DNA of 64,000 nucleotides from Aureibacillus halotolerans (GTDB lineage Bacteria > Bacillota > Bacilli > Bacillales > DSM-28697): NCBI RefSeq assembly GCF_004363045.1, contig NZ_SNYJ01000003.1, positions 62,001 to 126,000 on the forward strand, written 5' to 3'. The position numbers and the translations under genes are program-made. The notes below the pieces were generated by a model. The model did not search any database, was not told where the DNA came from, and saw only the letters and a program-made list of their open reading frames with translations. Shown here piece after piece: positions 19,195 to 27,394 of this stretch. How positions within the stretch are numbered: the first letter of the stretch is position 1; every line of letters starts with the position of its first letter.

Positions 19195-19863
19195 CTAATC
19201 ACTTGACCTTGCAAGCAGAATCAATCTTAAAAGCTCCATTACAGCGACAACAGCAGCGGCTACATATGTCAAGGCTGCTGCGTTAAGTACCTTTTTAGCG
19301 GAGCGTTCTTCATCATTTTGCACAACACCGAGAGACACCACCTGATCCATCGCGCGGCTAGACGCATTAAACTCCACAGGCAATGTCACGAATTGAAACA
19401 AGACGGCAAAGGCCATAAAAGCAATGCCAAGCCAAATCAATCCCGTCAAGCTTGAAAAGAACCCAATCAGAATTAGAATGTAAGCGAAATTCGATCCTAA
19501 GTTAGCTAATGGGATGAGCGAATGCCGAAAGCGAAGAAAAGCGTAGTCCTCAGCATCCTGCATCGCATGACCCACCTCATGAGCCGCCACAGCTGTCCCG
19601 GCAATTGACCGTCCATGATAAATCTGACTCGACAGATTAACAGTTTTATTGCCTGGATTGTAATGGTCTGATAAAAACCCTTTCGTTTCCTGAACAGAGA
19701 CATCATAAATCCCGTTTTGTTGGAGAATAAGCTGTGCCACTTCAGCCCCTGTCATGCCTCTCATTGCGGGGACCTTTGAATATTTTTTGTAAGTACGTTT
19801 AACACGAAACTGTGCCCAAAGTGGGATAATAAGCAGTAACGCAAAATATAGCAAGTAATCCAC
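19195..19863 (-). CDS. YugP-type zinc metallopeptidase
   Basis: A 222-residue integral membrane peptidase of the neutral zinc metallopeptidase family that includes B. subtilis YugP. Helix 1 is at 1-19; the zinc site HEVGH (95-99) lies before three further hydrophobic segments; the conserved EFNASSRA helix (about 168) can supply the third ligand. Substrate unknown. In B. subtilis no such gene lies between ypjC and ypjB, so this is an insertion relative to that order. Whether it is transcribed with ypjB, 59 bases upstream of it, is not certain. Confidence 0.88.
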   Translation of the reverse strand: MDYLLYFALLLIIPLWAQFRVKRTYKKYSKVPAMRGMTGAEVAQLILQQNGIYDVSVQETKGFLSDHYNPGNKTVNLSSQIYHGRSIAGTAVAAHEVGHAMQDAEDYAFLRFRHSLIPLANLGSNFAYILILIGFFSSLTGLIWLGIAFMAFAVLFQFVTLPVEFNASSRAMDQVVSLGVVQNDEERSAKKVLNAAALTYVAAAVVAVMELLRLILLARSSD

Positions 19864-19922
19864 TAAATGACCTCCTCACATTAACAATATATCTATACTA
19901 TCCCCAAAAAGACAGTTCGTTG

Positions 19923-20747
19923 TCAATGATCTTGATTCTGCTGATGTGTTCGCTTACGCTCTCGTTGCTCTCCTCGATACTTTCGCCAAGCTGTATAAAA
20001 TAATGTTAAAAAAACGATGCCGCCAAGAGTGAAAAGCACCCAATAAAATGAAGGATCCGTTTCATCTTCAGTCGTTTCTCCATAAAGCTCACGTAGTGTC
20101 TGCTGGATGGTTTCTAAAATGGCATGACTTTCCTTAGATTCCACAAACACATGGCGTTGCCGTTCAAGCATGACGAGTTGAGATTGCAATTTTTCAGCAG
20201 CCTCTTGGGAAACAGTCGCTTGAACTGAAGGACGAATCATTTCACAAAGCAGTAAAAAGTGATTCAATGCGCGTTGAAAGTCTCTAGCTTCCTGCTGTTC
20301 TACCGTAGACTTCAAGGTGTCAAATGCCTCATACATTGAATTAGCGGTTTCCATCCAGAGAGGACGCTCAGGGCGTTGGAGTGCATCAACGAGCAGCCTG
20401 AATTTAGCCACTTCTATATAGCGTTGCTGATCGTCCATCGCGGCTTGTGTGACAGCTTGCTTAGCATCCTTATAACTCATGCTTAATAAATACATATCAT
20501 CCATCGAGAGCTTCAACTGCGAGGTATGTTCGGTAAACGCATCCTCTGATAAATAGAGCAGCGTTTCTTTTGCCTTTTCATATTCTTTTTGTTGCGTTTC
20601 TTTTAATGCGCGATCTGCAATCGTACTAAGATCTTTCCATGCCTGCGTGTTCGCCTCGACTTGAGCGTGCGTTGGCTGCCATCCGATGCTGAGGAGCACC
20701 CCGATACACAACGCCATGACAAAGAGCTTCGTTTGTCCATATGTCAC
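19923..20747 (-). CDS. ypjB: Sporulation protein YpjB
   Basis: YpjB-family protein linked to sporulation in B. subtilis, where its mechanism is unknown. An N-terminal signal/anchor (LFVMALCIGVLLSIG) is followed by a helical extracytoplasmic region with many Gln/Glu (about 30-225), a C-terminal membrane helix (about 232-255) and a basic cytoplasmic end. The GTG at 20745-20747 is 7 bases after AGGGGGGTG and is preferred; an ATG nine codons upstream lies before that site. Confidence 0.85.
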   Translation of the reverse strand: MTYGQTKLFVMALCIGVLLSIGWQPTHAQVEANTQAWKDLSTIADRALKETQQKEYEKAKETLLYLSEDAFTEHTSQLKLSMDDMYLLSMSYKDAKQAVTQAAMDDQQRYIEVAKFRLLVDALQRPERPLWMETANSMYEAFDTLKSTVEQQEARDFQRALNHFLLLCEMIRPSVQATVSQEAAEKLQSQLVMLERQRHVFVESKESHAILETIQQTLRELYGETTEDETDPSFYWVLFTLGGIVFLTLFYTAWRKYRGEQRERKRTHQQNQDH

Positions 20748-20845
20748 GGTTGTCCACCCCCCTTTCACACCCATCTTATGAGGCTGAGTGGAGGTGTATG
20801 CGTGTTGTAGAAAGTTTTACTCATCCAGCATAGTACATCGGGTCT

Positions 20846-21436
20846 TTAATCGCCCAATGGTCGACGAAATGAAGCATTACGTACACCTAACCAATACGCT
20901 AGTGCAAGCGAAAGCACAGTTAACCAGAACGTAAAATAGCCAATTTGTGGAACATACAAATCCAGCGCTGGATAACGCGGCAGCTGACCAAACACATAAT
21001 CAATGACGTCGTTATGGAACGTCCAAATCGCTGCAACCGTTAGATGACGCATGGAAAATCGGTAAAATGGAGCGTAAAGGAGGGCTTGAACCGCCATTGC
21101 ACCGTGTGATGCAACGAGCATCCAGGCCAAAGCCCCCATATATCCTGTTTCAGCCCATGTTAGCAAATTCATTGCGACGGCCCATACACCATATTTAAAG
21201 AGAGTGACAAAGGCGAGGGCTTCTATCCAGCGATTATGCTTTTTGACGAGGAAGCAGCCTAAAACGATTGTAAAAAACAAGCTAGCGGTTGGACTGTCTG
21301 GCACAAAAATATAAAAAATAGCGGCGGTATCGTCAAGCTGGGTTCGGTACCAGTAATAGCCATATAATGTACCTAAAGCATTGACAATAAACAAAAGCGA
21401 TACAATCAATCGATTTCCAAAAAATGCAGCAATCAA
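20846..21436 (-). CDS. ypjA: DUF1405 membrane protein YpjA
   Basis: A 196-residue polytopic membrane protein with about six helices, belonging to DUF1405 (B. subtilis YpjA). NALGTLYGYYWYRTQL and the WTFHNDVIDYVFGQLPRYP stretch are typical. Function unknown. The start is TTG (21434-21436), 8 bases after GGGAG. It lies between ypjB and the qcr terminator, so it is not obviously part of the qcr operon. Confidence 0.88.
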   Translation of the reverse strand: MIAAFFGNRLIVSLLFIVNALGTLYGYYWYRTQLDDTAAIFYIFVPDSPTASLFFTIVLGCFLVKKHNRWIEALAFVTLFKYGVWAVAMNLLTWAETGYMGALAWMLVASHGAMAVQALLYAPFYRFSMRHLTVAAIWTFHNDVIDYVFGQLPRYPALDLYVPQIGYFTFWLTVLSLALAYWLGVRNASFRRPLGD

Positions 21437-21474
21437 TGGGCATTCTCCCTACTCCCCAACTAGTGGGGTGGCTT

Positions 21475-21511
21475 GAAATAAAAAAAAGCTGACTGCTATA
21501 TACAGTCAGCT
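21475..21511 (-). terminator. Terminator of the qcrABC operon
   Basis: AGCTGACTG (21487-21495) pairs with CAGTCAGCT (21503-21511), followed on the minus strand by seven T. It lies 160 bases after the qcrC stop. Confidence 0.88.
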
Positions 21512-21529
21512 ACAGGCTGTTACCAAACG

Positions 21530-21610
21530 CTCGTTTCACTCGTTGCTTTGCTTGGTCCGCCACTCATTGACTTGTAAACGCAATGAGTGACTCCCAAGTC
21601 AACCCATCTC
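21530..21610. repeat. Degenerate copy of the ~122-bp 3'-UTR repeat
   Basis: The string CGTTGCTTTG..TTGGTCCG..ACTCATTG resembles the mecB-side repeat (CGTTGCTTTG, CTTGTCCGG, GCTCATTG). It carries a 9-bp hairpin, CACTCATTG (21561-21569) with CAATGAGTG (21581-21589). It lies between the qcrC stop and its terminator. The match is visual and partial. Confidence 0.4.
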
Positions 21611-21670
21611 ATAAGAGTTACGTTAAAACCTCTTTAGACTCTGGGCTTAGCTTCTCACGAATGAACTTTC

Positions 21671-22447
21671 TTATTCTGGTTCCAGAGCGGAAATAAATTC
21701 AGCTAGCTGCTGCAATTCTTCGTCCGATCCTTGGAACTGTCCAGCAGGCATTGAACCAACACCATTCTGGGCAATATCAGCGATCTCTTCTGGTGCTAAT
21801 CCAGTGCCAATTAATGAAGGTCCAACGTTCGGAACCCCTTGAAGAGCGTCCCCATGACAGTTGACGCAAGATTGTGCCTGAAACACCTGATACCCAGGGT
21901 CATTTTCATCAATATCTGCTGTTGGTGTCTCTTGAATTTTCCCTTGCTCTGCCGCTGCAGCCCAGTCATGTGTGATGACAGACTCCCACGTCAAAAATGT
22001 AACCGATACAAGTCCCATTAACATCATGCCTGTTGCAATGGGTCGCTTTGCAGGACGTCGGTCTTTTCCTGTATCGAGAAATGGTGCAATCAACAAAGCT
22101 GTGAAAGCAATTCCAGGAATAACAAGTGCACCTATCACAGTATATGGTCCAGAAGCAAACTCATATTTCAATAACTGATACATAAATAGGAAATACCAGT
22201 CTGGCAATGGGATATAGCTTGTATTCGTTGGATCTGCTGGTGCCTCCAAAGGAGACGCATGAGCCACAGTTAATGTTAAATAACCTACAAGAAAGACGGC
22301 CCCAACGAGCCATTCTTTCAGCAAAAAGTTTGGCAAAAACGCCTCTGTTTTGCCTGGAAACTCGGAATAGTCTTTCGGTATATTTGGCTTGCGCTCTGCT
22401 GGCACACGCGAGTCACCGACAAACTTCATTCCTTTTCCGCGATGCAT
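21671..22447 (-). CDS. qcrC: Menaquinol:cytochrome c reductase, cytochrome c subunit QcrC
   Basis: Fusion of a cytochrome b6f subunit-IV-like part (three helices, about 48-62, 105-122, 140-157; SYIPLPDWYFLFMYQ) with a C-terminal membrane-anchored cytochrome c. The haem site is CVNCH (194-198), with Met233 in GSMPAG as likely axial ligand. It passes electrons from the Rieske protein to cytochrome c oxidase. Length 258, near the B. subtilis 255. Last gene of qcrABC. Confidence 0.97.
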   Translation of the reverse strand: MHRGKGMKFVGDSRVPAERKPNIPKDYSEFPGKTEAFLPNFLLKEWLVGAVFLVGYLTLTVAHASPLEAPADPTNTSYIPLPDWYFLFMYQLLKYEFASGPYTVIGALVIPGIAFTALLIAPFLDTGKDRRPAKRPIATGMMLMGLVSVTFLTWESVITHDWAAAAEQGKIQETPTADIDENDPGYQVFQAQSCVNCHGDALQGVPNVGPSLIGTGLAPEEIADIAQNGVGSMPAGQFQGSDEELQQLAEFISALEPE

Positions 22448-22481
22448 CGCAATCCCTCCCTTTGTTCACGGACATATCGGT

Positions 22482-23156
22482 TTAGAGCGGTCCGGATATT
22501 CCTTGTTTACGAATCATGATAAAATGTGCCGCCAATAGACCGAGCAATGCACCCGGAAGGAAGAACACATGAATGGCGAAAAAGCGAGTCAAGGTTTGAG
22601 CTCCAACAATATGTTCGTCGCCAGCCATTAAAACTTTCAATTCTGTTCCGATAAACGGAACGGCTTCAACAATTTGCAACGTTACCTTTGTGGCAAACAA
22701 CGCTTTCATATCCCAAGGAAGAAGATATCCAGTTAGCCCAAGACCAAGCATAATAAAGAAAATGAGTACGCCTACAACCCAGTTCAATTCTCTTGGTTTT
22801 TTATAGGACCCTGTAAAAAAGACGCGCAATGTATGTAGAAACATCATAACGATTACAAGACTAGCGCCCCAATGGTGCATACCACGGACAATTTGTCCGA
22901 AAGCGACTTCATTTTGCAAGTAACGAACGGATTCCCACGCATTAATAATATCCGGTGTATAGTACATCGTCAGGAACATTCCAGAGAGTATCTGAATGAC
23001 CGTGATAAAAAACGTCAAACCTCCAAAGCAATAAACAAACGCAGAAAAATGGTGAGCAGGATTGACATGCTCTGGCACTTCATGGTCGGCAAGATCTCGC
23101 CACAAAGGAGTAATATCCAGGCGTTCATCCACCCAATCGTAAATTTTATTTAGCAT
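22482..23156 (-). CDS. qcrB: Menaquinol:cytochrome c reductase, cytochrome b subunit QcrB
   Basis: Cytochrome b6-type subunit of 224 residues with four helices carrying two b haems; haem ligands lie in helix 2 (HHFSAF..., GMHHWGASLV) and helix 4 (FFAIHVFFLPG). Cys43 in VYCFGGL is retained; in B. subtilis QcrB the equivalent Cys43 covalently holds an extra c-type haem. Oxidises menaquinol in the plasma membrane. Two bases separate it from qcrA. Confidence 0.98.
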   Translation of the reverse strand: MLNKIYDWVDERLDITPLWRDLADHEVPEHVNPAHHFSAFVYCFGGLTFFITVIQILSGMFLTMYYTPDIINAWESVRYLQNEVAFGQIVRGMHHWGASLVIVMMFLHTLRVFFTGSYKKPRELNWVVGVLIFFIMLGLGLTGYLLPWDMKALFATKVTLQIVEAVPFIGTELKVLMAGDEHIVGAQTLTRFFAIHVFFLPGALLGLLAAHFIMIRKQGISGPL

Positions 23157-23158
23157 GC

Positions 23159-23671
23159 TTACACTCCCCCTCTTGGCACTGCGCGACCAAGATAAAGCTT
23201 GCCATCGCGAATTTCCTGTTGATAGACATCTAGACCTGCTGTCGGAGGTGTTCCTGGAACATTTCGCCCATCCTTATAATAGCGACCTCCGTGACATGGA
23301 CAAAAAAATTGGTCTGGATAGGCAGGGTTTGAAGCCCAACTTACCCCACAACCAAGATGCTTACATAGGGATGAAAAGGCGTGTACATCTCCATTTTCAT
23401 CTTTAAAGATAAGCGCTTGATTGTCGACTGTAGACTCGTACCACCCGTCTACCTGATCAACTGGGAAATTCACGCTCTGTGGCGTTGTTGTAATTTCCGA
23501 TACATCCATCACAGGCACTAATTCCGATTCACCTTGGCTTTGTAATACCGGATCAATTGCAAATCGAATCATTGGCATCAGCATTCCAGCTGCCATAAAC
23601 CCACCGACACCAGTAAGTGTGTAGTTTAAGAACTGCCTGCGGGAGACCCGATGCTCTTTTTCCTCACTCAT
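23159..23671 (-). CDS. qcrA: Rieske iron-sulfur subunit QcrA
   Basis: A 170-residue Rieske protein: N-terminal Tat-like SRRQFLNYTLTGVGGFMAAGM anchor (SRRQFLN visible) and the 2Fe-2S motifs CKHLGC and CPCHGG. The first electron acceptor from menaquinol in the bc complex. The ATG at 23669-23671 follows AGGGGGG; an ATG seven codons upstream overlaps that site and is less likely. A sigma-A promoter lies about 70 bases upstream, so qcrABC forms its own unit. Confidence 0.96.
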   Translation of the reverse strand: MSEEKEHRVSRRQFLNYTLTGVGGFMAAGMLMPMIRFAIDPVLQSQGESELVPVMDVSEITTTPQSVNFPVDQVDGWYESTVDNQALIFKDENGDVHAFSSLCKHLGCGVSWASNPAYPDQFFCPCHGGRYYKDGRNVPGTPPTAGLDVYQQEIRDGKLYLGRAVPRGGV

Positions 23672-23746
23672 GACTTTTGCTACCCCCCTCATCCGAAACG
23701 AACGGACAATTGTTTCATATTACACATAGATTACTAGGACATACCA

Positions 23747-23776
23747 ATGATAGCGTAATTATTGGAAGCATGTCAA
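23747..23776 (-). promoter_or_regulatory. Sigma-A promoter of qcrABC
   Basis: On the minus strand perfect TTGACA (23771-23776), 18 bases, TATCAT (23747-23752). The start point would be near 23740, leaving a 68-base leader. Confidence 0.8.
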
Positions 23777-23806
23777 TATCGTGCCACAATGTGTTTATGA
23801 AATTCT

Positions 23807-24262
23807 TTACTCCATTGAAAACCAAACCGAAGTAAATACCCCAATCAGTGTGGAAACTTGGTCACGGACGATTTTTCTACGCATCTCTTCATCCATATGC
23901 TCTGACATGGAGGCTGGTAACCAAATGACCTCATTTGCACCTGCCACATCCTTGCCACGCCAGTACGGATCACAGGTCAAAGTGAAGACATGCTTCACAT
24001 TTGCTTTTTTGGCTTCTTCTATCCACGACTGAAGTGTCTGCTCTGGCTCATGACCAGACCAATATGTCAACGCTGGCAAAATCAAAATTCTCCCGTGGAA
24101 CTGCCGTTCAAGCTCTAGCAGAACATATTGAAGATACTCTCCCATCCCTGCCGTTGCTTTTGCTTGTCCACCGAGCGTTATCGGGATGAGCGGTACGATG
24201 ACTGTATCCATTTGCTCTGGTTCTTGGGTAAACGTTCCGACGTCCTTCATTGTCCATTTCAT
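23807..24262 (-). CDS. ypiF: DUF2487 protein YpiF
   Basis: A 151-residue soluble protein of the YpiF family (DUF2487), function unknown. MKWTMKDVGTF, TVIVPLIPITLG and HVFTLTCDPYWR are recognisable. It sits between qcrA and ypiB as in B. subtilis. A hairpin terminator separates it from ypiB, while the qcr promoter lies just beyond its end. Confidence 0.88.
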   Translation of the reverse strand: MKWTMKDVGTFTQEPEQMDTVIVPLIPITLGGQAKATAGMGEYLQYVLLELERQFHGRILILPALTYWSGHEPEQTLQSWIEEAKKANVKHVFTLTCDPYWRGKDVAGANEVIWLPASMSEHMDEEMRRKIVRDQVSTLIGVFTSVWFSME

Positions 24263-24280
24263 CGTTGATTTCTCCTCACA

Positions 24281-24309
24281 GAAAAGAACCCCTCACTGAT
24301 TTAAGGGGT
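24281..24309 (-). terminator. Terminator overlapping the ypiB stop
   Basis: ACCCCT (24288-24293) pairs with AGGGGT (24304-24309), followed on the minus strand by TCTTTTC. The stem includes the last ypiB codon region. Confidence 0.65.
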
Positions 24310-24846
24310 CTCTTTTAAATTGTTTAATTGTTCACTGTACGTCAGAAAGGCAGCTCGATCTTTTTCATCAAGTGCTTGATCAATCTTAGTCATTAAGGCT
24401 TGACGCTGATAATGGTACACTGAATGCCGTAGCAGTTTTGCAACGAGATCACGATCCTTGCCATTCTCATAATGATTGGATGGAACATAAGGGTTATCTA
24501 TAAGAACGGCTGCAAACTGGGGCGTTTGATAGCTGTTTTTAAAATTTAATTGCACATAAATGCGATCGGAATCATGCATACGAATGTCATGGAACGCTTT
24601 TTCAGCATCTGTTGTTACGATGTTGTCTTTGTAGAAGCGAAATCCCGCCTCCTGCGTGCACGTCGTTGACATAATTAATGCACGCGGACAATAGCTGGCA
24701 TTTTCAACAAAATGGACTGTTTTTAATAGATGCTCATGATTGGCAAGATAATTCAGGATCCAGACACATTCTCTCTTCTGTAACTGATACGTATGGAGAA
24801 ACCATTGCAGAAACTCTTTTTTTTCTTGGATCGATATGGCTTCCAT
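24301..24846 (-). CDS. ypiB: UPF0302 protein YpiB
   Basis: A 181-residue protein of the UPF0302/YpiB family (YpiB and IDEAL-type C-terminus). The N-terminal EKKEFLQWFLHTYQLQKRECVWILNYL is split here as KKEFLQWFLHTYQ and RECVWILNYL; SDRIYVQLNFKN and the IDQALDEKDRAAFLTYSEQLN C-terminal helix are typical. Function unknown. Coupled with ypiA, 28 bases upstream, as in B. subtilis. Confidence 0.9.
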   Translation of the reverse strand: MEAISIQEKKEFLQWFLHTYQLQKRECVWILNYLANHEHLLKTVHFVENASYCPRALIMSTTCTQEAGFRFYKDNIVTTDAEKAFHDIRMHDSDRIYVQLNFKNSYQTPQFAAVLIDNPYVPSNHYENGKDRDLVAKLLRHSVYHYQRQALMTKIDQALDEKDRAAFLTYSEQLNNLKETP

Positions 24847-24874
24847 CCCGCGTTTCCTCCCCTTTATATCTCTT

Positions 24875-26131
24875 CTACATCTCTTCGTTTAAATCCATGT
24901 ACAATGCTTCCAGCTCTTCATCAAACAGTTCATGCTCTTTCAGATCAACAAGTGCTTGTAGAGCAATCGTTCGTTTCCCCTCTTCAATCATAAAGCGCAC
25001 ATAATCCTTCACAAAAGCAGGGTGATGCTTTAACGCCTCATAGGCTTCGGTAAAGAGCTCATTGGCTTTATGGAATACTTCTTGCCTGTGGTACGCGTTG
25101 GCAAGGGCATACATCAATTCAGGGTCGGTACTATCTAAAATCCTGCCTGATAGAAGCTCAATCAGTGGTTCATCGTGTTCCTCCTGCTCGTACACCTTCA
25201 CAAGCCCTTTGAGAGCTGGTTGGGACAATTCATCTAAAGCAAGCGCTTCTTCGTAGTATGCAATAGCAGATTCCTTTTCATGCTGTCGTTCTGCAAGGCG
25301 GCCTGCCAGCAAGTAAAGCTCAACCTGTGTACTATCCTTGGCGATGCCTTCCTTGGCAATCGCGTAGGCCTCATCATAGGCAGCTTCAAGCTCATAAGCT
25401 TCAGAAAGCGGCTTGTAAAGTGATACGAAATCCTCATCCATCTCTTTTAACTGCTGCAACGCATGAATGGCGGTTTGCGCTTCATCTACTTTTAGTGCTG
25501 TAAGACCTAAACCAAACAACGCTTCTGGCGTCGTATGTTCCTGCAAACCTTCCTGATAATGGGCAAAGGCCTCTTCAAACTGACCTGTTAAACTGTATGC
25601 TTCCGCCAGAAACAAATGAACCTCAGACAAAGGAATTTCAGATTGTTTTTTAAGCACGCGTTCCAAGTAAGGAATCGCTTTTTTATACGAGCCATGTTGC
25701 AGGTAGAAGGAACCGAGCGCCATATCGATAATAGGCTCCTGGCTTTCCAAACGTTTTGCTTGCAGCAGTTTTTGCTCTGCCACCTCTTCTAAGCCCTGGG
25801 CCGCATAAACATCAGCTAAAAGCAGCAAGGAACGAGTAAACGCAGCATCTTCCTCTGTGATGGTTTCAATCAACTCGAGTGCCTCAAGTTCTTCATTTTC
25901 TTCAAGATACATTTCAGCTAAGTCAAGACGCAAATCCTCGTCTGTCGGATACCTTTCTTGAAGCTGTTGATACAGACGGATCGCTTCGCTTGTTTGCCCC
26001 CATGTCGCATATAAGCTGGCAATGTGGTAAAGATCATCGTCGCTGCCCCCACGCTCTATCTGCTGTAACTTGTGAAGTCCTTCTTCAACATGACCTTCCT
26101 CTACTAAACGTACGGCATCCTCTATTTGCAT
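24875..26131 (-). CDS. ypiA: Tetratricopeptide repeat protein YpiA
   Basis: A 418-residue solenoid of about ten TPR units across the whole length (for example AIRLYQQLQERYPTDEDL, AIPYLERVLKKQSEIP, AIAYYEEALALDELSQPALK), very rich in Glu and Leu and lacking a signal peptide. TPR proteins act as protein-binding scaffolds; the partner of YpiA is unknown. The ATG at 26129-26131 follows GAGGTG; a GTG two codons earlier is possible. Confidence 0.92.
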   Translation of the reverse strand: MQIEDAVRLVEEGHVEEGLHKLQQIERGGSDDDLYHIASLYATWGQTSEAIRLYQQLQERYPTDEDLRLDLAEMYLEENEELEALELIETITEEDAAFTRSLLLLADVYAAQGLEEVAEQKLLQAKRLESQEPIIDMALGSFYLQHGSYKKAIPYLERVLKKQSEIPLSEVHLFLAEAYSLTGQFEEAFAHYQEGLQEHTTPEALFGLGLTALKVDEAQTAIHALQQLKEMDEDFVSLYKPLSEAYELEAAYDEAYAIAKEGIAKDSTQVELYLLAGRLAERQHEKESAIAYYEEALALDELSQPALKGLVKVYEQEEHDEPLIELLSGRILDSTDPELMYALANAYHRQEVFHKANELFTEAYEALKHHPAFVKDYVRFMIEEGKRTIALQALVDLKEHELFDEELEALYMDLNEEM

Positions 26132-26253
26132 ACTCACACCTCAACACCTTGACTTATTGATAACTATTACGGGATTCGTAGCTGAATCTCCTGTTTCTAT
26201 TGATAGACAAATACTGACGCCTGATGACCTATTATACCGTTTTTTTGCAAATA

Positions 26254-26283
26254 GGAAAAAGCCTGTGCTCAAAACACACAAGC
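26254..26283 (-). terminator. Terminator of the trp-hisC-tyrA operon
   Basis: On the minus strand GCTTGTG (26277-26283) pairs with CACAGGC (26261-26267, one G-U), then TTTTTCC. It lies 11 bases after the tyrA stop, so the operon ends here without aroA/aroE. Confidence 0.8.
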
Positions 26284-26293
26284 GATTTACATT

Positions 26294-27394
26294 TTATGTG
26301 GCCACATACGTCGGATAGCTTGCTACACCTAAGCACTCCTCCGCTTTTTTACGATCTTTTTCTGAACGGAAGCTAAGTCGAAGCACTCCTAAAATATCTT
26401 CACGCGTTTCCATGATGCGTAAGTTCGTTATACTAATTCCCTGATCCGCGAGCATTTTTGTCACTTCTGAAATTACCCCTGGATAATCAGGAACATCAAC
26501 ATACAAATCATAAAAGGACGGAATGGCTCCCTTCGTTTTCACTGGGAGGGCATCGCGGAATTCCTTGGCATCTGCGAAGAACGTAAAAAGCTCTTCATCA
26601 GAAGCATTCTCAAGCATCGTTTTGATTTGACGCATCCGCTCTTGCCAATCGTCTACAGCATCAAGCATTTCTTGACGGTTGTGAAGCATGATGTCACGCC
26701 ACATCGCTGGGCTAGACGAAGCAATTCGCGTAATATCACGGAAACCACCTGCTGCCATTCGCATCGCTAGCGGATGCTCTGCAGACAAATCAGAGACTTG
26801 TCCAACGAGCGCTGCTGCAATCAAATGAGGGAAATGACTAATGGCTCCGGCAATTTTATCATGCTCATCGGCATCCATTTCAATCATAGTAGCCCGTGTT
26901 CCGGTGAGCCATTGCTTTAGTATCGTAAGCTGCGCCGCGGTTGAACGCTTTGACGGTGTGAGCACGAAAAAGGCATTCTCAAACAATCGTTTGTTCGCTG
27001 CCTCAACACCAGATTTATGGGAGCCTGCCATTGGATGACCACCTATAAAGCATGTGCCTTCAGGTAGCCAATCTTCTGCTGTTTGCATCACATCACTTTT
27101 CGTACTTCCAACATCCATTATAATGGCCGATGGCTTGCCGTCCACATGCGCAATGGTTTGCAAAATTTGTTTTGTCTGCTTGACAGGCGTCGCAATGATG
27201 ATGAGGTCTGCTTTTTTTGCTCCTGCTTCAATGGACGGTTCGGCCATATCAATAACGCCAAGGGCAAGCGCCAATTTCAGCTGTTCCTCTGACACATCAA
27301 ACGCTGAAATGGTCGCTCTATGCCCTTCCTTGATTGTTAGTGCCAGCGAGCCTCCAATTAAGCCGAGGCCAATAATGAACACATGCTTGTTCAT
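26294..27394 (-). CDS. tyrA: Prephenate dehydrogenase
   Basis: NAD-dependent oxidative decarboxylation of prephenate to 4-hydroxyphenylpyruvate for tyrosine. The N-terminal Rossmann IIGLGLIGGSLAL, GGHPMAGSHKSGV and the helical dimerisation domain are followed by a C-terminal ACT domain (about 297-360, YDLYVDVPDYPGVISEVTK) that likely senses tyrosine. It overlaps hisC by four bases and is the last gene of the supraoperon here; in B. subtilis the EPSP synthase gene follows. Confidence 0.97.
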   Translation of the reverse strand: MNKHVFIIGLGLIGGSLALTIKEGHRATISAFDVSEEQLKLALALGVIDMAEPSIEAGAKKADLIIIATPVKQTKQILQTIAHVDGKPSAIIMDVGSTKSDVMQTAEDWLPEGTCFIGGHPMAGSHKSGVEAANKRLFENAFFVLTPSKRSTAAQLTILKQWLTGTRATMIEMDADEHDKIAGAISHFPHLIAAALVGQVSDLSAEHPLAMRMAAGGFRDITRIASSSPAMWRDIMLHNRQEMLDAVDDWQERMRQIKTMLENASDEELFTFFADAKEFRDALPVKTKGAIPSFYDLYVDVPDYPGVISEVTKMLADQGISITNLRIMETREDILGVLRLSFRSEKDRKKAEECLGVASYPTYVAT

